Of a DNA stretch of 64,000 nt, positions 19,323 to 30,566 are shown piece by piece (within the stretch, counting starts at the first letter, position 1; each line of letters begins with the position of its first letter). Below the pieces are notes generated by a model. It had not been told where the DNA came from and made no database searches. It was given only the letters and a program-made list of their open reading frames with translations. This stretch comes from Streptomyces sp. AM 4-1-1 (GTDB lineage Bacteria; Actinomycetota; Actinomycetes; Streptomycetales; Streptomycetaceae). Location: contig NZ_CP119145.1 in assembly GCF_029167625.1 (NCBI RefSeq), positions 1,860,001 through 1,924,000 of the forward strand. Reading direction: 5' to 3'. The position numbers and the translations under genes were made by a program.

Positions 19323-19530
19323 CAGGTCCGGAGCGGGCCCGGTCCCGAGCGGGCCTGGTCCCGAGCGGCCTGGTCCGGAGCGGGCTTGGTCCGGAGCGGG
19401 CCCGGTCCCGAGCGGCCTGGTCCCGAGCGGCCTGGTCCGGAGCGGGCCTGGTCCCGAGCGGCCTGGTCCCGAGCGGCCTGGTCCGGAGCGGGCTTGGTCC
19501 GGAGCGGGCCTGGTCCCGAGCGGGCGGGCA
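19323..19530. repeat. 15/16-bp tandem array, about 13 copies
   Basis: Consecutive units of GCCTGGTCCCGAGCG and GCCTGGTCCGGAGCGG, mixed in irregular order, fill this stretch. It is a second, distinct minisatellite next to the 16-bp array. The region 19531-19646 after it holds looser repeats of CGGCCCGCGTGCCCGAT. Confidence 0.9.
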
Positions 19531-19646
19531 GTGGCACGCCGCAGCGCCCGATCCACCGGGTCCCGGCCCGCGTGCCCGATCTCCCCGGGTCCCGGCCCGC
19601 GTGCCCGATACCCGGGTCTTCCGGCCCGCGTGCCCGCCCCCGGCCG

Positions 19647-19736
19647 CCGGTCTCAGCTCGGCCGGTCTCAGGTCGGCCGGTCTCAGGTCGGCCGGTCTCA
19701 GGTCGGCCGGTCTCAGGTCGGCCGGTCTCAGGTCGC
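19647..19736. repeat. 15-bp tandem array, 6 copies, including the phosphatase stop codon
   Basis: Six 15-bp units of CCGGTCTCAGGTCGG are perfect apart from single changes in the first and last unit. The final unit (19722-19736) contains the stop codon of the SpoIIE-type phosphatase (19728-19730) and its last codons. The gene end was thus the seed, or the end point, of the array. Confidence 0.95.
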
Positions 19737-21644
19737 CTGGAGCACCAGCAGCGCCAGATCGTCGTCCGGGGGCCGTTCCGCGAACTCGTGCACCGCCCGG
19801 TTGATCCGGTCCGCGATGCCCTCCGCGGTCAGCCCGGTGCAGCTCGCCAGCGCCTTGGCCAGGCCGTCCCCGTCGTCGAACATCACACTCCCCGAGCGGC
19901 GCTCCGTCACCCCGTCCGTGACGCACAGCAGGCTGTCCCCCGGCGCGAGGTCGAAGGTCTGGCACTCGTACGCGACGTCCTCGACGATCCCGAGGAGGAC
20001 CTGCGACTCGGCCGCGGGGCGCACCGTCGCGTCGGGGCGCAGCAGCAGCGGCAGCGGGTGTCCCGCGCTGGCCAGGGTGCAGCGCGCGCCGCCCCCGGGA
20101 AGCGGTACCAGCTCCCCGTACAGCAGGGAGAGGAACCGGGACTGGGTGCCGTCCGGGATCTGCTGGCCGCCCGCGCCCGCCGCCGCGACCATCAGGGCGG
20201 CGGCCTCGGCGGCCTCCATGGCGTCGTCGAGGAGCAGCCGGTTGAGGCGGTCCAGGACCTCGCCGACGGCGTACCCCTCGCGGGCCAGCAGTCGCAGCCA
20301 GGGCCGGGCGAGGCCGGTGACGACGGCGGCCTCGGGGCCGCTGCCCTGGACGTCACCGAGGACGAAGCACCAGCGGTCGCCGGGGCACGGGAAGATGTCG
20401 TAGAAGTCGCCGCCGACCACACCGTCGTCGCTGGGTTCGTAGACGAGCGAGCTGGTGACGCCGGGGATCTCGGCGACCTTGCTGGGCAGCAGTCCGCGTT
20501 GCAGGATGCGGCTGATGGTGGCCTGCCGGGTGTACTGGCGGGCGGCGCCGACGGCGAGACCGACCCGCCGTACGAAGTCCTCGATGAGGGCGGTCACTTC
20601 GTCGGGGACCCGGGCGATGCCCTCCCGGCCGAGGAGCACGGCGCCGAGGACCCGGTCGCCGGCGGCTATCCGGTAGGCGAGGGCGACACCCTCGCCGCCC
20701 TTCAGCCCCGCGTCCTCGGGCCAGGGCAGCCGCACCGGGCCGGTCCCGACGATGCCGGGCAGCCGGAGGGGTTCCTTCTCCAGCGCCGCGCGCAGCTGCT
20801 CGGTGACCGACTCGTCGCTGTGCCAGACGCGGGCGAGCCGGGGCAGCGCCGCCGGGCCGCCGCCCTCGCTCTCCAGCCAGACCGCGCACCAGTCGGCGAG
20901 GCGGGGCACCAGCAGTTGCGCGGCGAGCGCCGCCACTATGTCCTCGTCGAGCTGGCCGGCGAGCAGGTCGGACGCCTCGGCGAGGAAGGAGAGGGCGCCG
21001 CGGCTCGCCCGGTCGGCGTCCTCGCGGGCGGTGCGCCGGGGCGTGGGGGCGAACAGCTCCTCGCCGTTCGGGCCGGTCCTGGTGCCGGGCTCCGCGGAGG
21101 GGTCCGGGTAGGCGTGCCAGTCGTCGACGGGCAGCCGGGCCCAGACGGTCTTGAGGCCGGTGCGGTAGGTGATGCCCCAGCATTCGGTGATCCCGGCGAC
21201 GAGTTGCAGCCCTCTGCCGTACTCGGCGGGGCCGGGGCGGCCGCTGGGGTCGGAGACATGCGCCAGGTCGGGGCGTTCGCTGCGTACCGAGCGGGCGGGG
21301 TGGTGGTCGGCGACCTCCAGTACGAGGGCCGCGGGCTGCTCGTCGGTCGCGCCCTCCAGCCGGGCGACCAGCTCGACGGCGGTTCCGGCGTGCACCACGG
21401 CGTTGGTGACCAGCTCGTTGGTGACGATCGCCGCGTCGTCGAAGAGCCCTTCGCTGAATCCGGCGGCGGCGGGCAGGCCGGTCGCGGCCCACTCGGCGAG
21501 CACGGCCCGGACGAACTTGCGGGCGGCGGACGGGGCGAGGGAGTTTCCGGGCAGGCTGGTGCGGGCGACCGGCAGCGGCCCCTCCTGTCCTGCGGAACTC
21601 TCGGGACGGTGAACGGTGTCCCGCTGCAAGGGAATTGGTCCCAC
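19728..21644 (-). CDS. SpoIIE-type PP2C phosphatase with HATPase domain
   Basis: This 638-aa multidomain protein has an N-terminal anti-sigma-type histidine-kinase-like ATPase (about residues 40-170; N-E-L-V-T-N-A-V-V-H-A-G and Y-G-R-G-L-Q-L-V), a GAF-like middle (about 215-385), and a C-terminal SpoIIE/PP2C phosphatase (about 410-638; G-G-D-F-Y-D-I-F, V-L-G-D-V-Q-G-S-G, C-V-T-D-G-V-T-E and D-D-D-L-A-L-L-V). Such proteins combine anti-sigma and anti-anti-sigma phosphatase roles in partner-switching, which Streptomyces uses for SigB-like factors. The GTG start has AGGAG at good spacing. No sigma or STAS partner is adjacent. Confidence 0.92.
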   Translation of the reverse strand: MGPIPLQRDTVHRPESSAGQEGPLPVARTSLPGNSLAPSAARKFVRAVLAEWAATGLPAAAGFSEGLFDDAAIVTNELVTNAVVHAGTAVELVARLEGATDEQPAALVLEVADHHPARSVRSERPDLAHVSDPSGRPGPAEYGRGLQLVAGITECWGITYRTGLKTVWARLPVDDWHAYPDPSAEPGTRTGPNGEELFAPTPRRTAREDADRASRGALSFLAEASDLLAGQLDEDIVAALAAQLLVPRLADWCAVWLESEGGGPAALPRLARVWHSDESVTEQLRAALEKEPLRLPGIVGTGPVRLPWPEDAGLKGGEGVALAYRIAAGDRVLGAVLLGREGIARVPDEVTALIEDFVRRVGLAVGAARQYTRQATISRILQRGLLPSKVAEIPGVTSSLVYEPSDDGVVGGDFYDIFPCPGDRWCFVLGDVQGSGPEAAVVTGLARPWLRLLAREGYAVGEVLDRLNRLLLDDAMEAAEAAALMVAAAGAGGQQIPDGTQSRFLSLLYGELVPLPGGGARCTLASAGHPLPLLLRPDATVRPAAESQVLLGIVEDVAYECQTFDLAPGDSLLCVTDGVTERRSGSVMFDDGDGLAKALASCTGLTAEGIADRINRAVHEFAERPPDDDLALLVLQAT

Positions 21645-21888
21645 GGTGCGGCTCCTGACCGTTTCTCACTATGCGCGCCGCTGACGATACAGACAGAGTG
21701 ACAGACTGACCCTGCCCATAAGCGTCGAGTTACCGAAGTGGGCGTGGGTCAACGGTTCACGGCTCGTGGGCCGAAGCGTGACACAGTGACGCGGACGGAG
21801 CCGGTGGCCCCGTCCGCGTCACGCGCACTCGACGGCTCCCGCCCAGATGGTACGGGCGGTGCGGGTGCGTCAGGTAGGGCAGGTGGGG

Positions 21889-23778
<1,890 letters not shown>

Positions 23779-23809
23779 GACGTCCTCCGGTGCCTGCGGC
23801 AGTGCTTCA

Positions 23810-23935
23810 CGACCGGTTGTGGTGATGTGGTGCGTGCGGCTGCTGTGTGGGGTGCTCGACTGCTGCTTCCGCGTGGTGGTTTCCGTGTTGTGGTGCGATG
23901 TGATGGTGGGTTGTGGTCGGTACTGTTCCACGCCG
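23810..23935. repeat. GT-rich low-complexity stretch upstream of the acyl-CoA synthetase
   Basis: The region upstream of the synthetase start is dominated by GTGGTG, TGTGG and GTTGTG variants, strongly strand-biased for G and T on the given strand. It holds no ORF with a credible ribosome binding site. The promoter of the synthetase should lie within or beyond it. Confidence 0.5.
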
Positions 23936-24087
23936 ATCGGGTCACCGCGTGGTCCCGGGTGCGGGGTGGGCGGCGCCCCGGGCGTGGGAACGGCGCTTGT
24001 TTAACTGGCGAGTAACCACGAAGTCTGCTCAGGGTAGAGGGCCCGCGTCCCGCACGTAAGAGGCTGTGGACAGCCGCTTCATAACAA

Positions 24088-24130
24088 ACGGGCCCCCGCG
24101 CCGCGGTCTCGCGGGGGTGCGGGGGCCCGT
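24088..24130 (-). terminator. Terminator downstream of lepA
   Basis: ACGGGCCCCCGC (24088-24099) pairs perfectly with GCGGGGGCCCGT (24119-24130), and the loop holds a smaller GC hairpin. It lies 30 bp after the lepA stop codon. There is no U-run, as is common for Streptomyces terminators. Confidence 0.8.
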
Positions 24131-24159
24131 CGGACTACTGCCCGGTAGGAAACGGCGGG

Positions 24160-26034
24160 CTACTTCTTGGCCTTGCTCTCGCCCGCCGACTCGTCCGTGG
24201 ACAGCACGGCGATGAAGGCCTCCTGCGGGACCTCCACATTGCCGACCATCTTCATCCGCTTCTTGCCTTCCTTCTGCTTCTCCAGCAGCTTCCGCTTACG
24301 GGAGATGTCACCGCCGTAGCACTTGGCGAGGACATCCTTGCGGATGGCGCGGACGGTCTCACGGGCGATGACCCGGGAGCCGATGGCGGCCTGGATCGGC
24401 ACCTCGAAGTTCTGCCGGGGGATCAGCTCGCGCAGCTTCGCGACGAGCCGCACGCCGTACGCGTACGCCTTGTCCTTGTGGGTGACGGCGGAGAACGCGT
24501 CGACCTTGTCGCCGTGCAGGAGGATGTCGACCTTGACGAGCTGGGCGCTCTGCTCGCCGGTGGGCTCGTAGTCGAGCGAGGCGTAACCCCGGGTCTTGGA
24601 CTTCAGCTGGTCGAAGAAGTCGAAGACGATCTCGGCGAGCGGCAGGGTGTAGCGGATCTCGACCCGGTCCTCGGAGAGGTAGTCCATGCCGAGCAGGGTG
24701 CCGCGACGGTTCTGGCAGAGCTCCATGATCGCGCCGATGAACTCGCTGGGCGCGAGGACCGTGGCGCGTACGATCGGCTCGTGCACCTTGTCGATCTTGC
24801 CCTCGGGGAACTCGCTCGGGTTGGTGACGATGTGCTCGGTGCCGTCCTCCATGTCCACGCGGTAGACCACGTTGGGGGCGGTGGCGATCAGATCGAGACC
24901 GAACTCGCGCTCCAGGCGTTCACGGACCACGTCCAGGTGGAGCAGGCCGAGGAAGCCGACGCGGAAACCGAAGCCGAGCGCCGCCGACGTCTCCGGCTCG
25001 TAGACCAGCGCGGCGTCGTTGAGCTGGAGCTTGTCGAGGGCTTCGCGCAGGTCCGGGTAATCCGAGCCGTCCAGCGGATACAGACCGGAGAACACCATCG
25101 GCTTGGGGTCCTTGTAGCCGCCCAGCGCCTCGGTCGCCCCCTTGCTCAGGGAGGTGATGGTGTCGCCGACCTTGGACTGACGGACGTCCTTCACGCCGGT
25201 GATGATGTAACCCACCTCACCGACACCGAGGCCGTCGGCGGGGGTCATCTCCGGGGACGAGACACCGATCTCCAGCAGCTCGTGGGTGGCGCCGGTCGAC
25301 ATCATCCTGATGCGCTCGCGCTTGTTGAGCTGTCCGTCGACGACGCGTACATAGGTGACGACGCCACGGTAGGAGTCGTATACGGAGTCGAAGATCATCG
25401 CGCGGGCCGCACCGTCGGCCGTCGCGACCGGGGCGGGGACGTCCCTGACCACCCGGTCGAGGAGCGCGCCCACACCGACCCCGGTCTTCGCGGAGACCCT
25501 GAGCACGTCCTCCGGCCGGCAGCCGATGAGGTTGGCCAGCTCCTCGGAGAACTTCTCCGGCTGGGCGGCCGGCAGGTCGATCTTGTTGAGCACCGGGACG
25601 ATGGTGAGGTCGTTCTCCATCGCCAGGTAGAGATTGGCGAGCGTCTGGGCCTCGATACCCTGCGCGGCGTCGACCAGCAGGACGGTGCCCTCGCAGGCGG
25701 CGAGTGAGCGGGAGACCTCGTACGTGAAGTCGACGTGTCCCGGGGTGTCGATCATGTTGAGGACATGGGTGGTGCCCTTGTCCTCACCGGTGTCGGGCGC
25801 CCAGGGCAGCCGTACCGCCTGGGACTTGATCGTGATACCGCGCTCGCGCTCGATGTCCATCCGGTCGAGGTACTGAGCGCGCATCTGCCGCTGGTCGACC
25901 ACACCCGTCAGCTGAAGCATCCGGTCGGCAAGGGTCGACTTGCCGTGGTCGATGTGCGCGATGATGCAGAAGTTGCGGATCAGCGCCGGGTCGGTACGGC
26001 TCGGCTCGGGCACGTGGGTAGGAGTCGCGGGCAC
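24160..26034 (-). CDS. lepA: Elongation factor 4 (LepA)
   Basis: This 624-aa translational GTPase has A-H-I-D-H-G-K-S-T (G1) near residue 27, R-G-I-T-I-K (switch I), D-T-P-G-H-V-D-F (G3) and N-K-I-D-L (G4), then EF-G-like domains and the LepA-specific C-terminus with [17 protein letters not shown]. It acts on ribosomes during initiation or stalled elongation. The GTG at 26034 has AGGA 6 nt upstream. It is divergent from rpsT, the usual actinobacterial arrangement. Confidence 0.96.
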   Translation of the reverse strand: MPATPTHVPEPSRTDPALIRNFCIIAHIDHGKSTLADRMLQLTGVVDQRQMRAQYLDRMDIERERGITIKSQAVRLPWAPDTGEDKGTTHVLNMIDTPGHVDFTYEVSRSLAACEGTVLLVDAAQGIEAQTLANLYLAMENDLTIVPVLNKIDLPAAQPEKFSEELANLIGCRPEDVLRVSAKTGVGVGALLDRVVRDVPAPVATADGAARAMIFDSVYDSYRGVVTYVRVVDGQLNKRERIRMMSTGATHELLEIGVSSPEMTPADGLGVGEVGYIITGVKDVRQSKVGDTITSLSKGATEALGGYKDPKPMVFSGLYPLDGSDYPDLREALDKLQLNDAALVYEPETSAALGFGFRVGFLGLLHLDVVRERLEREFGLDLIATAPNVVYRVDMEDGTEHIVTNPSEFPEGKIDKVHEPIVRATVLAPSEFIGAIMELCQNRRGTLLGMDYLSEDRVEIRYTLPLAEIVFDFFDQLKSKTRGYASLDYEPTGEQSAQLVKVDILLHGDKVDAFSAVTHKDKAYAYGVRLVAKLRELIPRQNFEVPIQAAIGSRVIARETVRAIRKDVLAKCYGGDISRKRKLLEKQKEGKKRMKMVGNVEVPQEAFIAVLSTDESAGESKAKK

Positions 26035-26135
26035 GCAGGGTCCTGATTCTTGAGACGCCGAACGCCTTGTCTCGGGTCGATGTCGGGTCGGTCGGATCGA
26101 TACGCAGCTCCCATCGTCCCACGCCTGACGGCCGG

Positions 26136-26155
26136 GGACCGGTTTGGGCCGGTCC
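26136..26155. promoter_or_regulatory. Small perfect hairpin in the lepA/rpsT divergent region
   Basis: GGACCGG (26136-26142) and CCGGTCC (26149-26155) flank TTTGGG, about 95 bp upstream of the rpsT start. It could be a regulatory site or a leader structure for rpsT autoregulation. The evidence is only the symmetry. Confidence 0.3.
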
Positions 26156-26249
26156 GATCGCTGCTGGTACCGTGGACAGCTGTGCCTCGTGACTCTTCGG
26201 AGCGGCGGGGCGCACATCGAAGATCCAACGAACCTGCAAAGGCTCTTTC

Positions 26250-26516
26250 GTGGCGAACATCAAGTCCCAGATCAAGCGGAACAAGACCAACGAGAAGGCG
26301 CGCCTGCGCAACAAGGCCGTCAAGTCGTCGCTCAAGACCGCTGTCCGCAAGGCCCGCGAGGCCGCCGCTGCCGGTGACGTCGAGAAGGCCACCACGGCCG
26401 TCCGCGACGCCTCCCGTCAGCTCGACAAGGCTGTCTCGAAGGGCGTCATCCACAAGAACGCCGCCGCCAACAAGAAGTCGGCGCTGGCCAACAAGGTTGC
26501 CGCCCTCCAGGGCTGA
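26250..26516 (+). CDS. rpsT: 30S ribosomal protein S20
   Basis: This 88-aa, highly basic helical protein starts [16 protein letters not shown], the S20 signature, and contains [15 protein letters not shown] near its C-terminus. It binds 16S rRNA early in 30S assembly. It starts at GTG (26250). It stands alone on the plus strand between lepA and the convergent holA, and a strong hairpin terminator follows at 26641. Confidence 0.97.
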   Translation: MANIKSQIKRNKTNEKARLRNKAVKSSLKTAVRKAREAAAAGDVEKATTAVRDASRQLDKAVSKGVIHKNAAANKKSALANKVAALQG

Positions 26517-26640
26517 GCCCTCTGATGTGATCGCCGGAACGGACTCAGCGGGCCCTCTCTTCCGCTCCTGACCGGCACCCCGCGCCGCACACCGAACCTG
26601 CGTTCGCCACGCGGGTGCGGCGCACCGAGCGTGAACCGCG

Positions 26641-26682
26641 AGGCCCCGGTCACCGTCCTCCCCAGGACGGCGACCGGGGCCT
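26641..26682 (+). terminator. Strong terminator downstream of rpsT
   Basis: The arms 26641-26659 and 26664-26682 pair over 19 positions with one mismatch (outer AGGCCCCGGTC with GACCGGGGCCT, inner CCGTCCT with AGGACGG) around a CCCC loop. It lies about 125 bp beyond rpsT in the convergent gap with holA. Confidence 0.85.
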
Positions 26683-26694
26683 TCGGCGTGCCCG

Positions 26695-26800
26695 GGGTGG
26701 GTGCGTGGTGTGTGGTGCCTGGTGCGCGCGGTGCCTGGTGTCCGTACTCGTGTCCGTGTTCGTGTACGTGTACGTTTTGGTGCTCGTGCTCGTACTCGTG
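26695..26800. repeat. GT-rich short-period repeats in the rpsT/holA gap
   Basis: After the rpsT terminator the sequence consists of GTGCCTGGTG and then hexamer-like TCGTGT, CCGTGT and ACGTGT variants to about 26800. No gene is supported here. Confidence 0.6.
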
Positions 26801-26904
26801 CCGGACGCTCAACGCGGACAGCAGGGACGGCACGGACGGCGGCCGGAGGCCGGAGGAACGGCAGCGCGGACCGCGCGGTCAACGGCGTCGGCACGGGGAG
26901 CACG

Positions 26905-27000
26905 GACAGCGGCCGAAGCGGACGTCGCGGGACAGCGCGGCCAACGGCCGAAACGGACGGCGCGGGACAGCGCGGTCAACGGCCGGAGCGGGCCGCTCGG
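26905..27000. repeat. 35-bp tandem repeat containing the holA stop codon
   Basis: Full 35-bp units at 26931-26965 and 26966-27000 both begin GACAGCGCGG, and a degenerate copy lies to the left (about 26905-26930). The right unit contains the last coding triplets and stop (26976-26978) of holA, so the arrangement is again a 3'-end duplication. Confidence 0.85.
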
Positions 27001-27962
27001 GCGATGGTCACGACGGCCTTCTCCAAGGCGTACTCGGGGTCGTCCCCGCCCCCCTTGACCCCAGCGTCGGCCTCGGCGACGGCGCGGAGCGCGACCGACA
27101 CACCGTCCGGGGTCCAGCCGCGCATCTGCTGGCGCACCCGGTCGATCTTCCAGGGCGGCATGCCCAGCTCCCGGGCGAGGTCGGCGGGTCGTCCGCCGCG
27201 CGCCGACGACAGCTTGCCGATCGCCCGGACACCCTGGGCGAGCGCGCTGGTGATCAGGACGGGCGCCACGCCCGTCGACAACGACCAGCGCAACGCCTCC
27301 AGGGCTTCCGCCGCCCGGCCCTCGACGGCCCGGTCAGCGACCGTGAAGCTGGACGCCTCGGCCCGGCCCGTGTAGTAGCGCCCGACGACCGCGTCGTCGA
27401 TCGTGCCCTCGACGTCCGCCACCAGCTGGGACACCGCGCTCGCCAGCTCCCGAAGATCGCTGCCGATGGAGTCGACCAGCGCCTGACACGCCTCCGGGGT
27501 CGCCGAACGCCCCAGCGTGCGGAACTCGGACCGTACGAAGGTCAGCCGCTCGGCCGGCTTCGTCGTCCGGGGACAGGCGACCTCGCGCGCCCCGGCCTTG
27601 CGCACCGCGTCCAGGAGCCCCTTGCCCTTGGGGCCGCCCGCGTGCAACAGGACGAGGGTGATCTCCTCGGCGGGCGCTTCGGCGTACCCCTTGACGTCCT
27701 TGATCGTGTCGGCGGAGAGATCATGCGCGTTGCGCACGATCACCACCTTGCGCTCGGCGAACAGCGACGGGCTGGTCAGCTCGGCGAGCGTGCCGGGCTG
27801 GAGCTGGTCGGACGTGAGATCACGGACATCCGTGTCGGCGTCGGCGGCGCGGGCCGCCGCGACCACCTGCTGCACGGCGCGATCGAGGAGAAGGTCCTCC
27901 TGCCCCACGGCGAGCGTGATGGGGGCCAGCGGGTCGTCGGTGGAATTCTTCCTGGTAGCCAT
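26976..27962 (-). CDS. holA: DNA polymerase III subunit delta
   Basis: This 328-aa clamp-loader subunit opens the beta clamp at primer termini. It has the AAA+-like but Walker-less fold, starting I-T-L-A-V-G-Q-E-D-L-L-L-D-R-A-V near residue 16, with V-V-I-V-R-N-A-H-D-L near 75 and the C-terminal collar region L-A-R-E-L-G-M-P-P-W-K-I-D-R-V near 270. It is downstream of comEC/comEA in gene order, as in most bacteria, and convergent with rpsT. Its last codons lie inside the 35-bp repeat. Confidence 0.92.
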   Translation of the reverse strand: MATRKNSTDDPLAPITLAVGQEDLLLDRAVQQVVAAARAADADTDVRDLTSDQLQPGTLAELTSPSLFAERKVVIVRNAHDLSADTIKDVKGYAEAPAEEITLVLLHAGGPKGKGLLDAVRKAGAREVACPRTTKPAERLTFVRSEFRTLGRSATPEACQALVDSIGSDLRELASAVSQLVADVEGTIDDAVVGRYYTGRAEASSFTVADRAVEGRAAEALEALRWSLSTGVAPVLITSALAQGVRAIGKLSSARGGRPADLARELGMPPWKIDRVRQQMRGWTPDGVSVALRAVAEADAGVKGGGDDPEYALEKAVVTIARAARSGR

Positions 27963-28184
27963 CGCCGACCAGCATCCCACGCACCACCGACATCCGATCC
28001 TGGCGGCTGTTCCTCCCGACCGTTCCCGGCGGGTCGATCCTGGCCGGCCGGTCCCCGGCAACAGGCCCCGACAACCTGCTCCGGCGGCGGTACCTCCCGA
28101 CCGATCCTCGGCCGTCCGGCGGGCGCGCGCCGCGGCGCCGTCCCGGCCTGTGTCCGCACGTCCCCCGTACCCGAGAATGGGCGG

Positions 28185-28445
28185 GTGAGCGATGTGAGAC
28201 ACATGGATACGAGACATGTACTGGTACTGCCCGACCGGGACACCGCCGAGGAGGTGGCCGGGGAAGTCGCCGACCGGTTCGGGGTCGGCGAGGAGCCCCA
28301 GCTCGTACGGGACGCGCTGGCCGGCGAGGACGACGCCGAGGACGTCCAGTGGCTGGTGGTGGTGGAGGACCCGGCCGGGCTCCTCGATCCCGCGGCGCTC
28401 GACGCGTTCGCGGCGGAGTACGAGGGCTGGCTGGAGAGGCCGTGA
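28185..28445 (+). CDS. Hypothetical small acidic protein
   Basis: This 86-aa acidic protein reads R-H-V-L-V-L-P-D-R-D-T-A-E-E-V-A near its start, then Q-W-L-V-V-V-E-D-P and a C-terminal F-A-A-E-Y-E-G-W-L-E. The alternating strands and helices suggest a small alpha/beta (ferredoxin-like) domain. In-frame starts exist at 28185 (GTG), 28194 (GTG) and 28203 (ATG); I use the first because GGGCGG precedes it. The family is not recognised. It is divergent from holA and convergent with the YceI gene 15 bp away. Confidence 0.7.
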   Translation: MSDVRHMDTRHVLVLPDRDTAEEVAGEVADRFGVGEEPQLVRDALAGEDDAEDVQWLVVVEDPAGLLDPAALDAFAAEYEGWLERP

Positions 28446-28460
28446 CGGACCCGGCCGCGG

Positions 28461-29342
28461 TCAGCTCCTCGGGACGATCTGGATGTCCATGTCGATGGCG
28501 ATGCTCGAACCGACGGCCGCGATCCCCCGGGCCAGCATGGTCTGCCAGGTGAGGGTGAAGTCCTCCCGGTGCAGTTCCGTGGTGGCCCGGCAGGCAGCGC
28601 GAATCTCGCCCTCCAGACCGTTGCCCAGCCCCAGGTAGTGCGTCTCCAGCGTCACCGTGCGGCTGACACCGTGCAACGTGAGCGCCCCGGTCACGCCCCA
28701 GCGGCTGCCACCGCGGTGCGCGAACCGGTCGCCGTAGAACTCCAACGTGGGATAACGGCCGACGTCCAGGAAGTCGCTGGACCGCAGATGGTCGTCGCGC
28801 ATCTGGACGTTGGTGTCGATCGACGCGGCGTCGATGACGACATGCATGGCGGAGTCCTCCATGCGGTCGGCGATCCGGACGACACCCGCGAAGGTGTTGA
28901 ACCTGCCGTGGATACGGGCCATGCCGATATGGCGGGCGGTGAAACCTATCTGGGAGTGGTTCGGCTCGATCTCCCACTCGCCCGGATCGGGCAACTGCGG
29001 AGGCGGCGAAACCTGGAGGCGTACGTCCCCGAGTGCGGCGTGACCGCCCTCGGGCACGACGGCCGTCCCGTGGAACGGTGTGAAGCCCTCGGCCGTGACC
29101 GCGAGCCGGTACTCACCGGCCGGTACGGTCGCGACGACGCCACCGAAGGGGTCCGTCTCACCGCCCACGACCTTGCGGCCCGCGCTGTCGGTGACCACGA
29201 AGTCGGCCTGCCGCACGGGTTCGTCGACCGGGTCCAGCACCCGGCAGCTCAGCACGCCCGCCGACGGCGGTACGCCCAGGCCGGCGAACGGCCCGCCGCG
29301 CGGGCCTCCCGTCTGTCCCTTGCCTGACCAACGGCCGAACAT
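28461..29342 (-). CDS. YceI-family protein with N-terminal carboxypeptidase-regulatory-like domain
   Basis: This 293-aa protein has an N-terminal beta-sandwich resembling a carboxypeptidase-regulatory domain (about 35-110; G-V-V-A-T-V-P-A-G-E-Y-R-L). A YceI lipocalin-like domain follows from about 120, with W-E-I-E-P-N-H-S-Q-I-G-F-T-A-R-H and the central S-I-D-T-N-V-Q-M-R-D-D-H-L-R-S-S-D-F-L. YceI domains bind polyisoprenoid or similar lipids. No signal peptide is visible, so it is probably cytoplasmic. ATG 29342 has GGAG 8 nt upstream; a GTG at 29351 is possible. Confidence 0.88.
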   Translation of the reverse strand: MFGRWSGKGQTGGPRGGPFAGLGVPPSAGVLSCRVLDPVDEPVRQADFVVTDSAGRKVVGGETDPFGGVVATVPAGEYRLAVTAEGFTPFHGTAVVPEGGHAALGDVRLQVSPPPQLPDPGEWEIEPNHSQIGFTARHIGMARIHGRFNTFAGVVRIADRMEDSAMHVVIDAASIDTNVQMRDDHLRSSDFLDVGRYPTLEFYGDRFAHRGGSRWGVTGALTLHGVSRTVTLETHYLGLGNGLEGEIRAACRATTELHREDFTLTWQTMLARGIAAVGSSIAIDMDIQIVPRS

Positions 29343-29478
29343 CTCACTCACTCCAGAGGGCAGTTCACTCCTTGGGGCCCCTGACGGCTGGACGTCGTTG
29401 TCGGAGCAGCGGCCCGCCGACGATCGGCCATTCGATCACTCTTGCGGTATAGGGGGCAAATGCGCAGCTCGGAAGGGG

Positions 29479-30297
29479 TCAGGCCGGAGAGCTTCGCAGG
29501 CCCTCACAGGAGGGAGCGACCTCGGGCAGCCGGTCGAGCACGAGTCCGAAGTGGTCGCGGTAGGCCGCGACCACCTCGGCGTCGGTGGCGAGCGAGGTCT
29601 CATGGCGTTCTCCCCGCACCGTGGTGACCAGGCTCGTGCCGCTGAGCGTGATCCGTCCGGACCCGGTGAGCAGCGAGCAGACCAGGGACCGGGTGAAGTG
29701 CGAATCCGGTGAGGTGCGGTGGTACCAGGAACCGGCCCGGAAGTCCGCCAGCTCCCGGGGCCTCGGGTCGAGGCGGTACTGAGGCTCGCCGTCACACAGC
29801 ACATCGAGGTCACCGTCGGGTGCCGTACGGATCAGGAACACCCCGCGCGGGTCGTGCTGCTCCGTACGGACGTCGAGCGCGAGCGGGTGGTGGGCGTGGT
29901 CACCGAAGCCGACATCGGCCAGCCACTCCCCCGCCCCCTCCTCGGTCCCGACACGCAGCACGAGATGGTCGTACGGGATTCCGAGCCGACCGTCGCGATC
30001 GAACACCCGTGCCTGTAGCAGGGACACCCGGAAGCCGAGGGCCCTCAGCAGTACGGCGAACGCACCGTTCAGCTCATAGCAGAATCCGCCACGGTGTTCC
30101 GCCACGATCTTGTCGAGCAGTGCCCCCTCCTCCAGCACGATGTCCTCGCCGAGATGGATGGACAGGTTCTCGAACGGCACGGTGGTCAGATGGCTCAGCT
30201 GCAAGGCGCGCAGGGCCGCCGCGTCGGGGCGTGCGGGGCGCGCGGCCCGGATGCGGTCCAGATAGACGTCGACGGACTTGGACGATTGCGGATCCAT
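29479..30297 (-). CDS. Arylamine N-acetyltransferase
   Basis: This 272-aa enzyme transfers acetyl from acetyl-CoA to arylamines, hydrazines or a native amine. The catalytic triad is visible as C73 in R-G-G-F-C-Y-E-L-N-G, H111 in I-P-Y-D-H-L-V-L and D128 in W-L-A-D-V-G-F-G-D. V-P-F-E-N-L-S near residue 40 is a further family motif. In actinomycetes some homologues close polyketide rings, but no such cluster is near. The ATG at 30297 is chosen over an upstream in-frame start by homology of the N-terminus. Confidence 0.92.
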   Translation of the reverse strand: MDPQSSKSVDVYLDRIRAARPARPDAAALRALQLSHLTTVPFENLSIHLGEDIVLEEGALLDKIVAEHRGGFCYELNGAFAVLLRALGFRVSLLQARVFDRDGRLGIPYDHLVLRVGTEEGAGEWLADVGFGDHAHHPLALDVRTEQHDPRGVFLIRTAPDGDLDVLCDGEPQYRLDPRPRELADFRAGSWYHRTSPDSHFTRSLVCSLLTGSGRITLSGTSLVTTVRGERHETSLATDAEVVAAYRDHFGLVLDRLPEVAPSCEGLRSSPA

Positions 30298-30379
30298 GCC
30301 GGAAGTCTGTCCCGCGGCACCGCCGAGCGCCATGAGTCACTGGTCGTAGGCCATTCGTCCGAGACCGCGCCGTCCTGCC

Positions 30380-30560
30380 TGCCTGTCTTCCCTGTCCTTC
30401 CTGCCCTCCCTAATCCTTCCTGTGTCCCGACCTGTCCTTCCCTGGCTCTCCTGTCCAGGTTCTCCGCTGTCGGGTTTCCTCCCGCCCGGCTTCTCTCCTG
30501 TCGGGGTTTTCTCCCCTCCGGCATTTCTCCTATCGGGGTCTCCCGTCTCCGGTTCGGGGC
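30380..30560. repeat. CT-rich degenerate repeats downstream of comEC
   Basis: The gap between comEC and the acetyltransferase is mostly CCTTCCTG and CTGTCCTTCC variants (30380-30450), then looser units of about 24 bp built on TTTCTCCTGTCGGGG to 30560. They end just before the comEC stop at 30567-30569. The strand bias is strong. Confidence 0.6.
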
Positions 30561-30566
30561 TCGGCT

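Noticed and set aside
19531..19646. Possible small protein gene in the repeat region
   Set aside because: All frames are made of repeat-derived Ala/Gly/Arg/Pro strings without a ribosome binding site.
17850..21700. Long open frames on the plus strand opposite hemW and the SpoIIE-type gene (over 750 codons)
   Set aside because: They are antisense to well-recognised genes, are rich in Arg, Gly and Pro, and have no ribosome binding site or domain. High G+C leaves such frames open by chance.
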